Source of the DNA: Saccharopolyspora soli | GTDB lineage: Bacteria > Actinomycetota > Actinomycetes > Mycobacteriales > Pseudonocardiaceae | DNA length: 64,000 bases | Assembly: GCF_022678645.1 (NCBI RefSeq) | Contig: NZ_JALBWV010000016.1 | Coordinates: 62,001 to 126,000, forward strand | Reading direction: 5' to 3' | Shown here: positions 52,962 through 63,152 of the stretch, piece after piece | Layout of the letters: each line of letters starts with the position of its first letter | Numbering within the stretch: the first letter of the stretch is position 1 | The notes under the pieces: model-generated | The model's database searches: none | Told to the model about the DNA's origin: nothing | The model's input: only the letters and a program-made list of their open reading frames with translations | Made by a program: the position numbers and the translations under genes

Positions 52962-55900
52962 TTACCGATCCGCGACCTGGTGGTCGTCGTCCTCGCGGGG
53001 CGCCTGCGTGCCCGCGTTGCGCTCGATCACCGGGTAGTCGTTGCGCGCCAAGGTCGGCAGCCGCGTCCAACCCCACCTGGACTCCCGCGAAACGGTCAGG
53101 TCGTAGCGGCCGACCGGATGCTGATAGCGGATCACGAAGACGTTTCCCCAGGTCAGTCGGGGAGGTCCGCCGGGCAGTTCGGCGGCCAGCCGGGTCTGCG
53201 TCCACTGCCGGGTCGTCTGCACCCACGCGCCGCCCCACTCCAGGTAGCTGATGTTGTCCAGCCATTCCGGCGGCAGCGTCTCGAATTCGGTGAGCCGCAC
53301 CGTCGGGGGTGTCGGTGATGCCATCCCGCACGCCGACCTGGTCCACGCACGGCCACAGCGGCGCGTTCACGTGGTTGGCCAGCACCGGTTGGCCGCGGGT
53401 GAGTTCGGTGATCGGGCGGGCTTCGGTCAGCTTCGGCTCGGCGACGGCCAACCACGACTGCGCCCCGGTGACCTGGTCGACCGCGACCACTCGCGCGGAC
53501 CTCGCACCTGCCGGGATCGCAACCGCGAGTTGCTGCCACTCCCGCATCGCGGACCTGCGCAGTTCGGGGTGCAATTCCGCGGTGACAACGCCATCCGCAA
53601 CCGCGAACTCCACCCGGAGTTCCTGACCAGCGAGGCGACCCGCCACCGGCACGGTCAGGTGCGTGCCCGGCCCAGACAGTGCGTACCAACCGGTGACGAG
53701 CCGACCCACACCAGGCGTTGTGCCGTCCGGTCGGTCGTCGTGCCAGATCGTCGTCGGCTCCGACCAGGGTTCGGCGGGCAGTGGTGGGGGACCGGCTTGG
53801 AAATCGCCGGAGAGTTCCGGTTGTGTCGGCGGACCGAGGCGTCCGGACGGCAGTTGCACCTGGACGTCGCTGGCCAGACCGCAACCGCCTGCGAACAGGG
53901 TTTGCCAACCAGAACGCCCCACCGTCCAACCGGGAGCCTGTCCGATCGGCGCGTAGCAGAACAGGGCGACCAGCAGCAGCACCGAACCGATCGAGGCAAC
54001 CCCCAACACCGCGCGGTCCGGAACCAGGCGCACCAACCTGCCGTGCCGACGATTCCAGCGCGCCCACAGGTAGGCGACCAGCGCGACGCCGATCCACAGC
54101 AACGGATTCCGCAGGTAGAGCGGGCCGAAGTGCGGTTCCAGGTTGTTGGTCTGCTGGTCCGGGTTGAGGTGTTCGCCGAAGCGCTGCCCGGCGTCGGAGA
54201 ACGGCACCCACCAGTTGTCGCCAGCGAAGCTCAGCGAGATCGCTCCGATGACCAGCACCATGCTTGCACCGACGACCACCGGACCGGCTCGTCGCGGCAA
54301 CGGCGAACGCAGCAGCGCCGCAGCCAGCAGAACCGTTGGCGCGGCGGCGACCGCGTGGAAGTGGCTGACCCACTTCGTCGGGCTGAACGCGATCAGCAGC
54401 AACGCCGCAGTCGTCGTGATCGCGCTGCTGATCAACAGGCGCCGAACCGGATCGCGGCCCATGCCGCCGCGTCCGCTGGCCAACGCGACGACCGCGACGA
54501 GCGCGAGCGCCAGCAGGACCGGTAGTCGCCGCGCCCACCCGGCGGTGTCCAGCAGCGTGTTGTAGTGCTCGAACTCCTCGTACCAGGGGAATGACAAGTA
54601 GTACCAGCGGTGGATATCGGTGGCTTCGAGCACGTCGCCCAGCGTCGCGTCGGCGAAACCGACGGGCACGACGACTGTCGCCGAGGCGATCGCCAACAGC
54701 AGCACAGCGATGCGGCCCGACCAGGGCTGGTTTCGCAACCAGCGCAGCAACCACGGCACGCTGAGCACCAGGGGAGCGGCTGCGACCAGGCCGGATGGCG
54801 AAGCCGTCAACGCCAACGCGGCGACTGTCGCCGCCACCGCCAACGCGCCGATCGAACGGCGCAGGTTCGCGGCTTCGACGAAGAGCAGCGTTGCCGCCGC
54901 GCAGACCACGATCACCGGCTCCGGACGCAACGACATGCCGTACGACAGGAACCAGACCAGATGCGCGACGAGCAGCGCCCACGGCACCGCGCGGAACCTC
55001 GCCGCCCGGCCCAGCATCGTCGCGAACACGACGCGCAGCAGCGCCCACGTCACGAGCCCGCAGAACATCGGGACCAGCCGCATCCACCACAGCGACCAAC
55101 CGCCGAGCTCGCCCCACCACTGCAACAGGTATTGGCTGAGCACGAACGGGTTCTCCGTCGCGTTGAACATGTAGACGAAGTTCCCGAGATAACCGGTCCC
55201 GCCCGCGTTGCGGGCCATCATCAGGTACCAGCCGTCGTCCATGTTGACCGGTCCGAGCACCACCCACGCCGCAGCGACCACCACCATGACCGCGTCGGCG
55301 GCGGACAGTCGGGGCATGGTCAGGACCCGCATCGACTGCCGTCCTCGCCAGCGCCGCCAGGCGAGCACCAGCAGCGCGATCAGGCATGCGAGGTGCGCCA
55401 GCAGGAGCGCGATCTTCCAAGCGCTGGGCGAGGATTCGTAGCGCGCATCGGTGTGCAGCGCGACCTCCAGGCCGTCCAGCGAGCCGGTCGTGGACAGCTC
55501 CGAGACCTGCGGTGGGAGCAGGTCAGGGCGACTCACCAGGAGCGTGCCGTCGCGGAAGATCCGAATGCCCGCGGCATCGGCCTGAACCCGGTAATCGCAG
55601 TTCGCGTGCAGCGGATCGAGGAGGATTTCCGCGCCATCGACCAGGAAACGCGCCTGGTCGGCCTGCACCACCACATCCAGGCCCGGCGTGTCCGGGGCGT
55701 GCGTGCGCAGCGCCGCTCCGGAACTCGTGCGCAGCGTTTCGCACGGGATCGTGGCGTCGAAATCCAGCGGTCGGTACGGCGACAGCGGCAACACTGTCGA
55801 GGGCGTCGCATCCCCGGCCTTCGGCCAGGTGACCAGCGGCATGTCGGCGTTGACCGGCGCGAGCACCGCGAGCAGCCCGAGCAGGATCGTCAGCCCGGCG

Positions 55901-55971
55901 AGCACGGTCATGCCGCGGTTGCCCCAAATACTGGGGGATCGACCGTGAAGGGCTGGCGGAACAACTCCCAT
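52962..55971 (-). pseudogene. Emb-type arabinosyltransferase (third copy), one-base frameshift
   Basis: The gene encodes the full Emb layout of about 1000 residues: one helix, an external domain, the catalytic loop NMDDGWYLMMARN (near 55234-55239), SLRPEPVIV and SPTKWVSHFHA, then the C-terminal domain. The main frame leaves homology after GITDTP at about 53310. The expected C-terminus (TVRLTEFETLPPEW, then a final SRESRWGWTRL) continues in the next frame. The shift falls in a run of five G (53305-53309, C on the coding strand); removing one base restores a continuous gene to stop 52962. It could be a sequencing error, a real mutation or slippage. The start is probably ATG 55971. It may be in one operon with dprE2. 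Confidence 0.85.
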
Positions 55972-56097
55972 ACCCTGTGGACATTTGACCGGGCGAGTAG
56001 GTTTACCGACCCACGTCACGAGTCGATCACAACTGGTCAGGCCGTCGCCGCAGCCGAAAACGCGGTGAACTGCCGGTGAAGGTGGCGACTACGAGAA

Positions 56098-56129
56098 CGG
56101 GGCCGCCGGAGATGGTTCCGACGGCCCCG
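56098..56129 (-). terminator. Hairpin after dprE2
   Basis: CGGGGCCG (56098-56105) and CGGCCCCG (56122-56129) make an 8-bp stem; the 16-base loop holds an inner CGGA/TCCG pairing. It begins 12 bases beyond the dprE2 stop (in the gene's direction), so emb transcription probably starts anew after it. Confidence 0.6.
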
Positions 56130-56140
56130 CGGAAGACCGA

Positions 56141-56902
56141 TCAGATCGGCAGGCGGCGGAAGATGGCGCGCGGCACGTGCCGCAGGATCGACATCACGAA
56201 TCGGAACTGCGCCGGGGCGTACACCAGCGGACTGCCCTTGCGGACGCCGTCCACGATCACCTTGGCGACGCTCTCCGGGGTGTTCGCCATCGGCGCAGCT
56301 TTCATGCCTTCGGTCAGCTTGGTGTGGGTGAAGTTCGGCCGCACGACGGTCACCTTGACCCCGTGCTCCTCCAGCGCGTAGCCCAAGCCGGAGAAGAACA
56401 CGTCCAACCCGGCCTTGGACGAGCCGTAGACGAAGTTCGACCGCCGCGCGCGCTCACCGGCGGGGGAGGACATCACCGCGACGTGGCCGTGGCCCTGCTT
56501 GCGCAGCTTCCCGGCCAGCAGCACACCCAGCGACACCGGGGCGACGTAGTTGACGTCGGCCACCGCGCGGGCCGCCTCGACGTCGGTCCAGCCCTTCTCG
56601 TTGTCGCCCTGGATGCCGAAGGCGATCAGCGTGACGTCGACGTCGCCGTCGGCGAACGCCTTGTCGATGACCTCGGCGTGCGTATCGGGCTTGCGGGCGT
56701 CGAAGGTCAGGATCGAGACCGTGCTGCCGGTCTTGCGCAGCTTCTCGGCGGCCTCGTTCAGGCGGTCGGATTCCTCGGGGCGATCCGCGAGGATGATCCG
56801 CAGCGGGCGGGTCTCGGCGTACTGCGTCGCAGTCGCCAGCGCGATGTCCGAGGTGCCGCCCAGCACCAGCAGGGATTGGGGATTTCCAACGGCGTCGATC
56901 AA
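56141..56902 (-). CDS. dprE2: Decaprenylphosphoryl-2-keto-ribose reductase (DprE2)
   Basis: A short-chain dehydrogenase of 253 residues that reduces the keto intermediate to decaprenylphosphoryl-arabinose with NADH. The N-terminal cofactor motif is [13 protein letters not shown], followed by ADRPEE; the catalytic Ser/Tyr/Lys set is SSPAGE and YGSSKAG. The start is TTG 56902, overlapping the stop of dprE1 in TTGA, with GGAGG 8 bases upstream. Function follows from family and from the direct coupling to dprE1, as in Rv3790-Rv3791. Confidence 0.93.
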   Translation of the reverse strand: MIDAVGNPQSLLVLGGTSDIALATATQYAETRPLRIILADRPEESDRLNEAAEKLRKTGSTVSILTFDARKPDTHAEVIDKAFADGDVDVTLIAFGIQGDNEKGWTDVEAARAVADVNYVAPVSLGVLLAGKLRKQGHGHVAVMSSPAGERARRSNFVYGSSKAGLDVFFSGLGYALEEHGVKVTVVRPNFTHTKLTEGMKAAPMANTPESVAKVIVDGVRKGSPLVYAPAQFRFVMSILRHVPRAIFRRLPI

Positions 56903-58263
56903 AGCTCAAGCCTCCGGCTCATGTCTGAGGCGAAAATGCCTTCGGGGTCAACGGATTGGCGGATCTTGCGGAACTCGTCGACTCGCGGGTACATCTTGTG
57001 GAACGTCTCCGCCGTGGTCCGCGAGTCCTTCGCGGTGTACAGCCGACCGCCGATTTCGAGCACCATCTCGTCGAGATCGGTGCAGAACCGGCCGAGTCCG
57101 TCGACGATCGGGAAGTCCAGGCACACCATCCAGCCCGGATGCGGGTAGGACAGCGGCGCCCGATTGCCCTCGCCCATCTTCTTGATGACGTTGAGGAACG
57201 AGACGTGCCCGGAGTGCGCGATCTTGCGGATGATCCGCTTGAGCTCCTCCTCCTTGCCGTAGGGCACGGAGAACTGGTACTGCGCGAAGCCCTGCGAACC
57301 GTACGCCCTGCTCCACTCGCCGATGAGGTCGAGCATGTGGTAGAAGCCGCTGATGTTCTGGATCAGGTCCCGGCCGCGCTTCGGCGTCTTCCGGTAGTAC
57401 AGCTCACCGATCGCGCTGAACGTCAGCTTGTTGCCCAGCCGCGGCGGGAACACGTCCGGCAGGGTCAGCAGTTGCGGCGCGTCGAACTTGAGCGGATCCG
57501 CGCGCAGCTTCGGCGGCAGCTGGTCGACCGTGGCGAGCGAGCCGCGGCCGAACGCGCCGCGGCCCAACTTCGGCCCGGTGGAGATCGAGTCGAACCACGC
57601 CGAGGAGTACGTGTACCTGTCGTCGGAACCGTCGTCGAACAGCGCGATCGTCTCGTCCAGATCGGCGGTCCGATCGGTGTCCGCGATGAAGTACGCGCTC
57701 TCCGTCCTGGTCATCCGGATCGCGGCGCGCAAGATGACGCCGGTGAGACCGATGCCCGCCACGGTCGCCCAGAACAGCTCGGAGTCGGGGCCGTCGGGCG
57801 TCAGCGTCCGGATCTCGCCGTCCGCGGTGAGCAGGTCCATCGTCACCACGTGGTTGCCGAAACTCCCGGCGCTGTGGTGGTTCTTGCCGTGGATGTCGTT
57901 GGCGATCGCGCCGCCGACGGTGACCTGCCGGGTGCCCGGCAGCACCGGCACCCACAGGCCGTGGGGCAGCGCCGCCCGCATCAGCTGGTCCAGGCTGACC
58001 CCGGCGTCGACGTCGACGATCGCGTTGTCCGGGTCGATGTGGTGGATGCGGTTCAGCGCGGTCATGTCGATGACCACACCGCCAGCGTTCTGCGCGACAT
58101 CGCCGTAGCTGCGGCCCAGGCCGCGGGCGATGACGCCGCGCTCGTCGGCGGTGCGCACCGCCTCGGCGATCGCATCGGTGTCGGTCGTGCGCAGCACACG
58201 CGCCCGCGATGGCGCGGTCCGGGCCCAGCCGGTCAGCTTGCGGTACTCCATTGCGGCGGTCAC
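56899..58263 (-). CDS. dprE1: Decaprenylphosphoryl-ribose oxidase (DprE1)
   Basis: A FAD enzyme of 454 residues that oxidises decaprenylphosphoryl-ribose at C2. It has an N-terminal VAO-type FAD domain ([36 protein letters not shown], including the equivalent of His132) and a C-terminal substrate domain. Cys381 in [10 protein letters not shown] is the equivalent of Cys387 of M. tuberculosis, the residue attacked by benzothiazinones; the conserved Lys of [10 protein letters not shown] is also present. It starts at GTG 58263 (or ATG 58251), overlapping the paralogue's stop by 4 bases, and ends overlapping dprE2. Of the two paralogues this is the closer to the mycobacterial enzyme. Confidence 0.93.
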   Translation of the reverse strand: MTAAMEYRKLTGWARTAPSRARVLRTTDTDAIAEAVRTADERGVIARGLGRSYGDVAQNAGGVVIDMTALNRIHHIDPDNAIVDVDAGVSLDQLMRAALPHGLWVPVLPGTRQVTVGGAIANDIHGKNHHSAGSFGNHVVTMDLLTADGEIRTLTPDGPDSELFWATVAGIGLTGVILRAAIRMTRTESAYFIADTDRTADLDETIALFDDGSDDRYTYSSAWFDSISTGPKLGRGAFGRGSLATVDQLPPKLRADPLKFDAPQLLTLPDVFPPRLGNKLTFSAIGELYYRKTPKRGRDLIQNISGFYHMLDLIGEWSRAYGSQGFAQYQFSVPYGKEEELKRIIRKIAHSGHVSFLNVIKKMGEGNRAPLSYPHPGWMVCLDFPIVDGLGRFCTDLDEMVLEIGGRLYTAKDSRTTAETFHKMYPRVDEFRKIRQSVDPEGIFASDMSRRLEL

Positions 58264-59624
58264 AGGCTCAGCCTCCGGGCCAGGTCGGAGCGGAAGATGC
58301 CTTCCGGGTCGACCGTGGCGCGGATCTTGCGCCACTCGTCGATCCGCGGGTACATCTGCTCGATCATCTCGGGCGACGTGCGGGACTCCTTGGCCAGGTA
58401 CAACCGGCCGCCCGCGCCCAGCACCATCTCGTCGAGCTCCTGGCACAACCGGTCCAGGCCCGGCGTGATCGGGATGTCGACGGTCAGCGTCCAGCCCTTG
58501 CGCGGGAAGGACATCGGCGCCTGGTTGCCCTGCCCGAAGGTCTTGAGCACGTTCAGGAACGACACGTGGCCCGACGAGCTGATCTTGTCGATCGAGCGGC
58601 GGAACATCGTCTCCTGCCCGAACGGCACCATGAACTGGTACTGCAGGAAGCCGTTGGGGCCGTAGACCCGGTTCCACTCGCCGACCAGGTCCAGCGGGTG
58701 GAAGAACTGGGTGATGTTCTGCACCATGCCGAACTTCGTCGGCGCCTTGCGGTACCAGACCTCGTTGAACGCGGTGATGGTGAACTTGTTCACCAGACCG
58801 TTGGGGAAGATCGGCGGGGCGGTCATCAGCTGCGGCGCGTTGAACTTCAGCGGGTCCTTGCGCAGCTTCTTCGGCAGGTCCTCGACCTTGGCCGAGTTGC
58901 CGCGGGTCAGCAGCGCGCGGCCCATCTTCTCGCCGCGGGCCAGCGAGTCGAACCAGGCGACCGAGTAGACGTAGTTGTCGTCCGAGCCGTCGGTGAAGTG
59001 CTCGATCAGCTCGTCGAGGTTCTTGGTCTGGACGTTGTCGACCAGGAAGTACGCGGTTTCGACGCGCTTGAGCTGGACTGTCGCGCCCAGGATGATGCCG
59101 GTCAGGCCCATCCCGCCGACGGTCGCCCAGAACAATTCGGCGTGCTCGCCGTCCGGGGTCAGGGTGCGGACCTCGCCGTCGGCGGTGAGCAGGTCGAGGG
59201 ACCGCACGTGGCTGCCGAACGAGCCCTGCGAATGGTGGTTCTTGCCGTGGATGTCCGAACCGATCGCGCCACCGATGGTGACCTGCCTGGTGCCCGGCAG
59301 CACCGGGATCCACAGCCCGTACGGGAGCAGTCGGCGCATCAGCGTGTCCAGCGACACGCCCGCGTCCACGACCACCGTCGCGTTGTCCACGTCGACTTGG
59401 TGCACCCGGTCGAGGGCGGTCATGTCGATGACGGTGCCGCCCGCGTTCTGCGACGGGTCGCCGTAGCTGCGACCGAGGCCGCGCGCGATGACGCCCCGAC
59501 CACCGGCCTCGCGGACCGCCTTGGCGATCGCCTCGACGTCCGGGGTGCTGACGACATGCGCCCTGGTCGGGGCGGTGCGCCCCCAGCCGGTCAGCGTCTG
59601 AAGCTCGTCCTTTACCGATCCCAC
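58260..59624 (-). CDS. DprE1 paralogue with Thr at the benzothiazinone cysteine
   Basis: A second 454-residue DprE1-like FAD oxidase in tandem with dprE1. It keeps [33 protein letters not shown] and the active Lys in [10 protein letters not shown], but the position of Cys381/Cys387 is Thr381 ([10 protein letters not shown]). Its loop and C-terminal sequences diverge more from mycobacterial DprE1. It may be a functional backup, act on a different polyprenyl sugar, or be a non-catalytic partner. The GTG start at 59624 is preceded at 7 bases by TAGACT, suggesting a leaderless transcript. It is the first gene of the leftward operon. Confidence 0.9.
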   Translation of the reverse strand: MGSVKDELQTLTGWGRTAPTRAHVVSTPDVEAIAKAVREAGGRGVIARGLGRSYGDPSQNAGGTVIDMTALDRVHQVDVDNATVVVDAGVSLDTLMRRLLPYGLWIPVLPGTRQVTIGGAIGSDIHGKNHHSQGSFGSHVRSLDLLTADGEVRTLTPDGEHAELFWATVGGMGLTGIILGATVQLKRVETAYFLVDNVQTKNLDELIEHFTDGSDDNYVYSVAWFDSLARGEKMGRALLTRGNSAKVEDLPKKLRKDPLKFNAPQLMTAPPIFPNGLVNKFTITAFNEVWYRKAPTKFGMVQNITQFFHPLDLVGEWNRVYGPNGFLQYQFMVPFGQETMFRRSIDKISSSGHVSFLNVLKTFGQGNQAPMSFPRKGWTLTVDIPITPGLDRLCQELDEMVLGAGGRLYLAKESRTSPEMIEQMYPRIDEWRKIRATVDPEGIFRSDLARRLSL

Positions 59625-59794
59625 CCAGCGGAGTCTATCCGCGATGTGGACACCGATTCGGCCGGGTGCACCCGGTCCCCGGATGGGTGCGATGGGTCGC
59701 CGCTACACTCGCTGGGGACGTGTGTGTGGAAGTGGTTCCCCGCGTCTTCGGCGTCTAGCCGGGTGCCCCTGTCGTCGGACCCAGAGGTGAACCA

Positions 59795-60232
59795 GTGGCC
59801 GTGGCCGAACCCGCAGCCCAGACCGAACCGAAGCGCCTAGGCGTGGTCAACCAACTGTTCCGTTTCGTAGCGATCGGTGGCTTCTGCGCCATCATCGATG
59901 CCGGGGTCTACGCGATCCTGCTCTCGCTGGGGTTGCCGAACTGGACCTCCAAAGCAGTGTCGTTCATCCTCGGCACCACGGCTTCCTATCTGATCAACCG
60001 GAAGTTCACGTTCAGCGGTGCGAGCACGGGCAATGCCAAGGCGAAGGCCATCGGGTTCGCCATCGTCTACACCGCGACGTTCTTCGTCAACGTGGGCACC
60101 AACCAGCTGCTCTACCTGACGCTGCCGGACTTCAACGACCAGCTTCGCTACGGCGTGTGCTGGGTCGTCGCGCAGGGCCTCGGCACCTTGATCAACTTCG
60201 TGATGCTCAAGTGGGTCGTCTTCCGCGAGTGA
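59795..60232 (+). CDS. GtrA-family membrane protein (Rv3789-like position)
   Basis: A 145-residue protein with four membrane helices (FRFVAIGGFCAIIDAGVYAI; SFILGTTASYLINRKFTF; IVYTATFFVNVGTNQLLYL; WVVAQGLGTLINFVMLKWVV). It stands next to dprE1, as Rv3789 does, but is divergent. Rv3789 has been proposed to help flip decaprenylphosphoryl-arabinose or to anchor AftA; the same role is possible here. GTG 59795 has a GAGGTGA site. It differs in sequence from the GtrA at 36744, so two GtrA proteins may serve two lipid-linked sugars. Confidence 0.85.
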   Translation: MAVAEPAAQTEPKRLGVVNQLFRFVAIGGFCAIIDAGVYAILLSLGLPNWTSKAVSFILGTTASYLINRKFTFSGASTGNAKAKAIGFAIVYTATFFVNVGTNQLLYLTLPDFNDQLRYGVCWVVAQGLGTLINFVMLKWVVFRE

Positions 60233-60238
60233 CCCCGA

Positions 60239-60285
60239 GGTCGTGAGTGGTAACGGCCGTTATGGCGACCATCGCCACTCACGAC
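60239..60285. repeat. Family A palindromic repeat, copy 5 (convergent junction)
   Basis: Arms GTCGTGAGTGG (60240-60250) and CCACTCACGAC (60275-60285) are perfect. The centre contains TAACGGCCGTTA (60251-60262), itself a palindrome, and the GGCGACCA string shared with copy 2 in cydDC. It starts 6 bases after the gtrA stop; the next gene is convergent. Confidence 0.92.
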
Positions 60286-60312
60286 GCAAAACGAGTTCGA
60301 AGGCAGGCTGCT

Positions 60313-60579
60313 TCAGTTGCGGAAGCCGGTGCCTCGGGCTGGGGCTCCGTAGGCGTTGGCGTCGGAGCGGGTTGTTTCGATGTGCGCCGTTGCCACGTGC
60401 GCGAAATTCACCGCGAAACGGCCGCCGTCGGCGGTGGTGAGCGACTTCGTGTGGCCGTTGGTCATCAGGTCGGCGATCACGTCGCGGAGCGCGTCGGCTT
60501 CCGCCGGGTCGAGCGCGATGTGCAGCGGCTGGCTGACCCCGGCGATGTGCAGCACAAGTCCGGGTCGCGTGTCGGGCAT
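60313..60579 (-). CDS. Conserved-looking small hypothetical protein
   Basis: A protein of about 88 residues with the pattern GLVLHIAGVSQPLHIALDPA, then a DALRDVIADLM helix and RFAVNFAHVATAHIE. It looks like a compact beta-alpha fold. I do not recognise the family. ATG 60579, with a GGGAG site, is preferred over a TTG at 60627. It is convergent with gtrA across the family A repeat and divergent from the protease. Confidence 0.6.
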   Translation of the reverse strand: MPDTRPGLVLHIAGVSQPLHIALDPAEADALRDVIADLMTNGHTKSLTTADGGRFAVNFAHVATAHIETTRSDANAYGAPARGTGFRN

Positions 60580-60760
60580 CAGGTCTCCCAATCGCAGCGG
60601 TTCCTTGACGTTCAAAGAACTCGTCAACCAAGAGCATCACGAACGCACCGGCCCTGGCACCCGTTTTCGCCCTCGGCAGAGGAACTACCAAGCACGACCT
60701 GTGGCGGAGTTGTGACATATCGATCATGGCGTGCGGAAATCGGCTCGCCACGGTGGCCGC

Positions 60761-62290
60761 ATGCGAATCCGCTTCCCATTTCTGGTCGCCGCCCTGGCGC
60801 TCGCCGCGACCGCCGTGAGCGTCACCCCGGCGCTGGCCATCAAAGGTGGTACCGAGTCCCCCGAGCCCTACTCGTTCATGGGTTCCCTGCAACGACCCGA
60901 CGACGCAGGTGTCAGTCCGAAGGAGGGCCATGCGTGCGGGGTGATGGTCCTCGCCCCGCAGTGGGTGCTGACCAGCAGCCACTGCGCCCGCAACCCCAAC
61001 CTGGCGAAGGTCGGCACCCCGCGCAATTGGCGGGTCCGGATCGGCTCGCTGAACCTGGCGTCCGGCGGTGAGGTCGCCGAGGTCGACAAGTTCTACCGGC
61101 TCGCCAACGAGCCCGAGGGCTACTTCGGCAAGGACGTCGCGCTGCTGCACCTGCGGACCCCGGTGCGGGCCGAGCCGGTGCGGATCGCGACGGGAACACC
61201 GGCGGAAAACACCCCCGCGCGATTCCTCGGCTGGGGTATGACCTGCGACGACAGGAACAATCCCGAGTGCTTCCCCGAGCGGCTGCGGGAAGCCGACACC
61301 GTGGTGCAACCGCCCGCGGCATGCCCGGAAGCCGTTCTGGGAGCAGAACTGTGCATCGGCCCCCGCGACGGCAGCATCGGGGCCACCAACATGGACTCCG
61401 GCGGGCCCGCGCTGGTGCGCGACGGCGATCGGTGGGCGGTGGCCGGTACGGTCACCGGCCCGAGCACCGGCGGTCCGACGCTGTTCACCGACGTCACCAA
61501 GCACACCGACTGGATCAACGGCATGGTCACCGGCACCTCGGTGCCGCCGGAAGTTCCGATCCCGTCCCTGGAAGGCCGGGTGGACCTGGTCACCTGCGTG
61601 GGCTCGGTGGTCCGCACTGCCACCTCCCAGCCGGAGGATCCGGCTCTGCTGCTGACCAACGGCCACTGCGTCGAGGGCCAGCGGCCCGCACCGGGATCGG
61701 CGCTGGTGGACCAGCCCGCCGACCGCGCGGTGGAAGTCGGCGACCGCGAGGGCTACCCCCAGGCCACGGCCCGAGCCAACCGGCTGGTGTACGCGACCAT
61801 GACCGGCACCGACATCGCGCTGTACCGGCTGGACAAGAGCTACGGACAGCTGGCCGCCGAGGGCGCGAAGGTCTTCCAGCTCGCCACCACGCCCACGGTC
61901 GCGGGTGAACAGGTGGACGCGATCACCGGGGCCCGCCGCTACAGCTGCAACGTGGAGGCTGTGGTGCCGCACCTGCGCGAGGACGGTTACCAGATGGACA
62001 ATTCCCTGCGCTACACGGCCAACGACGACTGCGGCCTCACTTTCGGCACTTCCGGCAGCCCGCTGGTGACCTCCGACGGCAACACCGTGGTCGGGGTGCA
62101 CAACACGCACAACCAGGACGGCGAGCAGTGCACGGCCAACAATCCCTGCGAGGTGGCCGAGGACGGCACGGTGACCGCCGAACGCGGCCGCAGCTACGGC
62201 CAGCGAGTCGACATGATCACAGCCTGCCTGACCACCGGTTCCGCGCTGGACCTGTCCCGCCCGGAGTGCACCCTGACGCGCCCCGCCTGA
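60761..62290 (+). CDS. Secreted protease with two tandem trypsin-like domains
   Basis: A 509-residue exported protein. The signal peptide is about 1-26 (RIRFPFLVAALALAAT, ending ALA). The first S1 domain starts IKGGTESPEPYS; its triad is His74 (SSHCA), Asp125 (KDVALLHL) and Ser213 (NMDSGGP). The second domain starts near residue 270, with His302 (TNGHC), Asp351 (GTDIALYRL) and Ser431 (GTSGSP). Both sites look complete, which is unusual since most S1 proteases have one. The first has Met in place of Gly in GDSGGP. I chose ATG 60761 because the signal peptide starts there. Its target is unknown; Cys pairs suggest disulfides in both domains. Confidence 0.85.
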   Translation: MRIRFPFLVAALALAATAVSVTPALAIKGGTESPEPYSFMGSLQRPDDAGVSPKEGHACGVMVLAPQWVLTSSHCARNPNLAKVGTPRNWRVRIGSLNLASGGEVAEVDKFYRLANEPEGYFGKDVALLHLRTPVRAEPVRIATGTPAENTPARFLGWGMTCDDRNNPECFPERLREADTVVQPPAACPEAVLGAELCIGPRDGSIGATNMDSGGPALVRDGDRWAVAGTVTGPSTGGPTLFTDVTKHTDWINGMVTGTSVPPEVPIPSLEGRVDLVTCVGSVVRTATSQPEDPALLLTNGHCVEGQRPAPGSALVDQPADRAVEVGDREGYPQATARANRLVYATMTGTDIALYRLDKSYGQLAAEGAKVFQLATTPTVAGEQVDAITGARRYSCNVEAVVPHLREDGYQMDNSLRYTANDDCGLTFGTSGSPLVTSDGNTVVGVHNTHNQDGEQCTANNPCEVAEDGTVTAERGRSYGQRVDMITACLTTGSALDLSRPECTLTRPA

Positions 62291-62303
62291 CCGGCGCTCG
62301 TGC

Positions 62304-63152
62304 TCAGAAGCCGTAGAGCGCGACCGGGTTGTCGACGAGGATCTTGCGTCCCGCCTCGGGACCGGTCCAGTCGAGCAGCCGGTCGAGGGCTCCCGCGTCG
62401 TCCACCGCTTGGAACGGCTCCACGGTCCGCCGGTTGGCGGTGGTGCGAGCCCGGCCGCCGGTGTGCGGCCAGTCGGTGCCCCACAGCAATCGCTCCGGTG
62501 CGGCACCGACCAGGGCGCGGACCAGCGGGGCGACATCAGCTTGGTCGGGAACGCTGGAAATCCGGTGCGGCGCGGACAGTTTGACGAACGCCGCACCGGA
62601 TCGCAGGAGGTCGACCAGCTCGGCGAAGCCGGGCTGGTCGAGGCCCGCCGCCGCGTTGGCGAGGGCGAAGTGGTCGAGCACCACCGGCACCGGCAGCCGG
62701 GCGAGCTCGTCGGCCAGTGCGGCCACCACGGGCAGTCCGGTGAAAACCTGCAGGTGCCAGCCCAGATCCGCGATCGCGGCGGCGGTCGCCCGCAACGGCG
62801 CGACCGCCACCTCGGGGTCGTCAACCGCGAAGGTCGCCAGGTTGACCCGAGCTCCGCGCACTCCCGCGGCGTGCCACTCGCGCAGCGGCGGTTCGGCCGC
62901 CGGATCGAACACCACCACTCCTCGGGCGCGGTCGTCCCGCTCGCGCAACTGCCGCAGCAGGCACGAGTTGTCGGTGCCGTACGGGCTGGGCTGCACGAGA
63001 ACGGCGCGGCTGACTCCCAGCCGCCAGTGCAACTCGTCCAGCTGCGCTCCGCTGGCCTCGCCCGGCGTGTACGTCCGGTCGGCGGCGAACGGGAACTCCG
63101 GGTCGAACACGTGGACGTGGCAGTCGCACGCGCCGGGCGGCACGCCCGTCAC
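62304..63152 (-). CDS. Amidohydrolase-2 (2-pyrone-4,6-dicarboxylate hydrolase-like) protein
   Basis: A 282-residue TIM-barrel hydrolase. The N-terminal metal or substrate motif is DCHVHVFDPEFPF; later motifs are VVLDHFALAN and WGTDWPHTGG. This matches the family of 2-pyrone-4,6-dicarboxylate lactonase and gamma-resorcylate decarboxylase relatives. The substrate is probably a lactone or aromatic-derived acid. GTG 63152 overlaps the stop of the upstream dehydrogenase gene (GTGA), so the two form an operon. It ends 13 bases from the convergent protease gene. Confidence 0.82.
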   Translation of the reverse strand: MTGVPPGACDCHVHVFDPEFPFAADRTYTPGEASGAQLDELHWRLGVSRAVLVQPSPYGTDNSCLLRQLRERDDRARGVVVFDPAAEPPLREWHAAGVRGARVNLATFAVDDPEVAVAPLRATAAAIADLGWHLQVFTGLPVVAALADELARLPVPVVLDHFALANAAAGLDQPGFAELVDLLRSGAAFVKLSAPHRISSVPDQADVAPLVRALVGAAPERLLWGTDWPHTGGRARTTANRRTVEPFQAVDDAGALDRLLDWTGPEAGRKILVDNPVALYGF

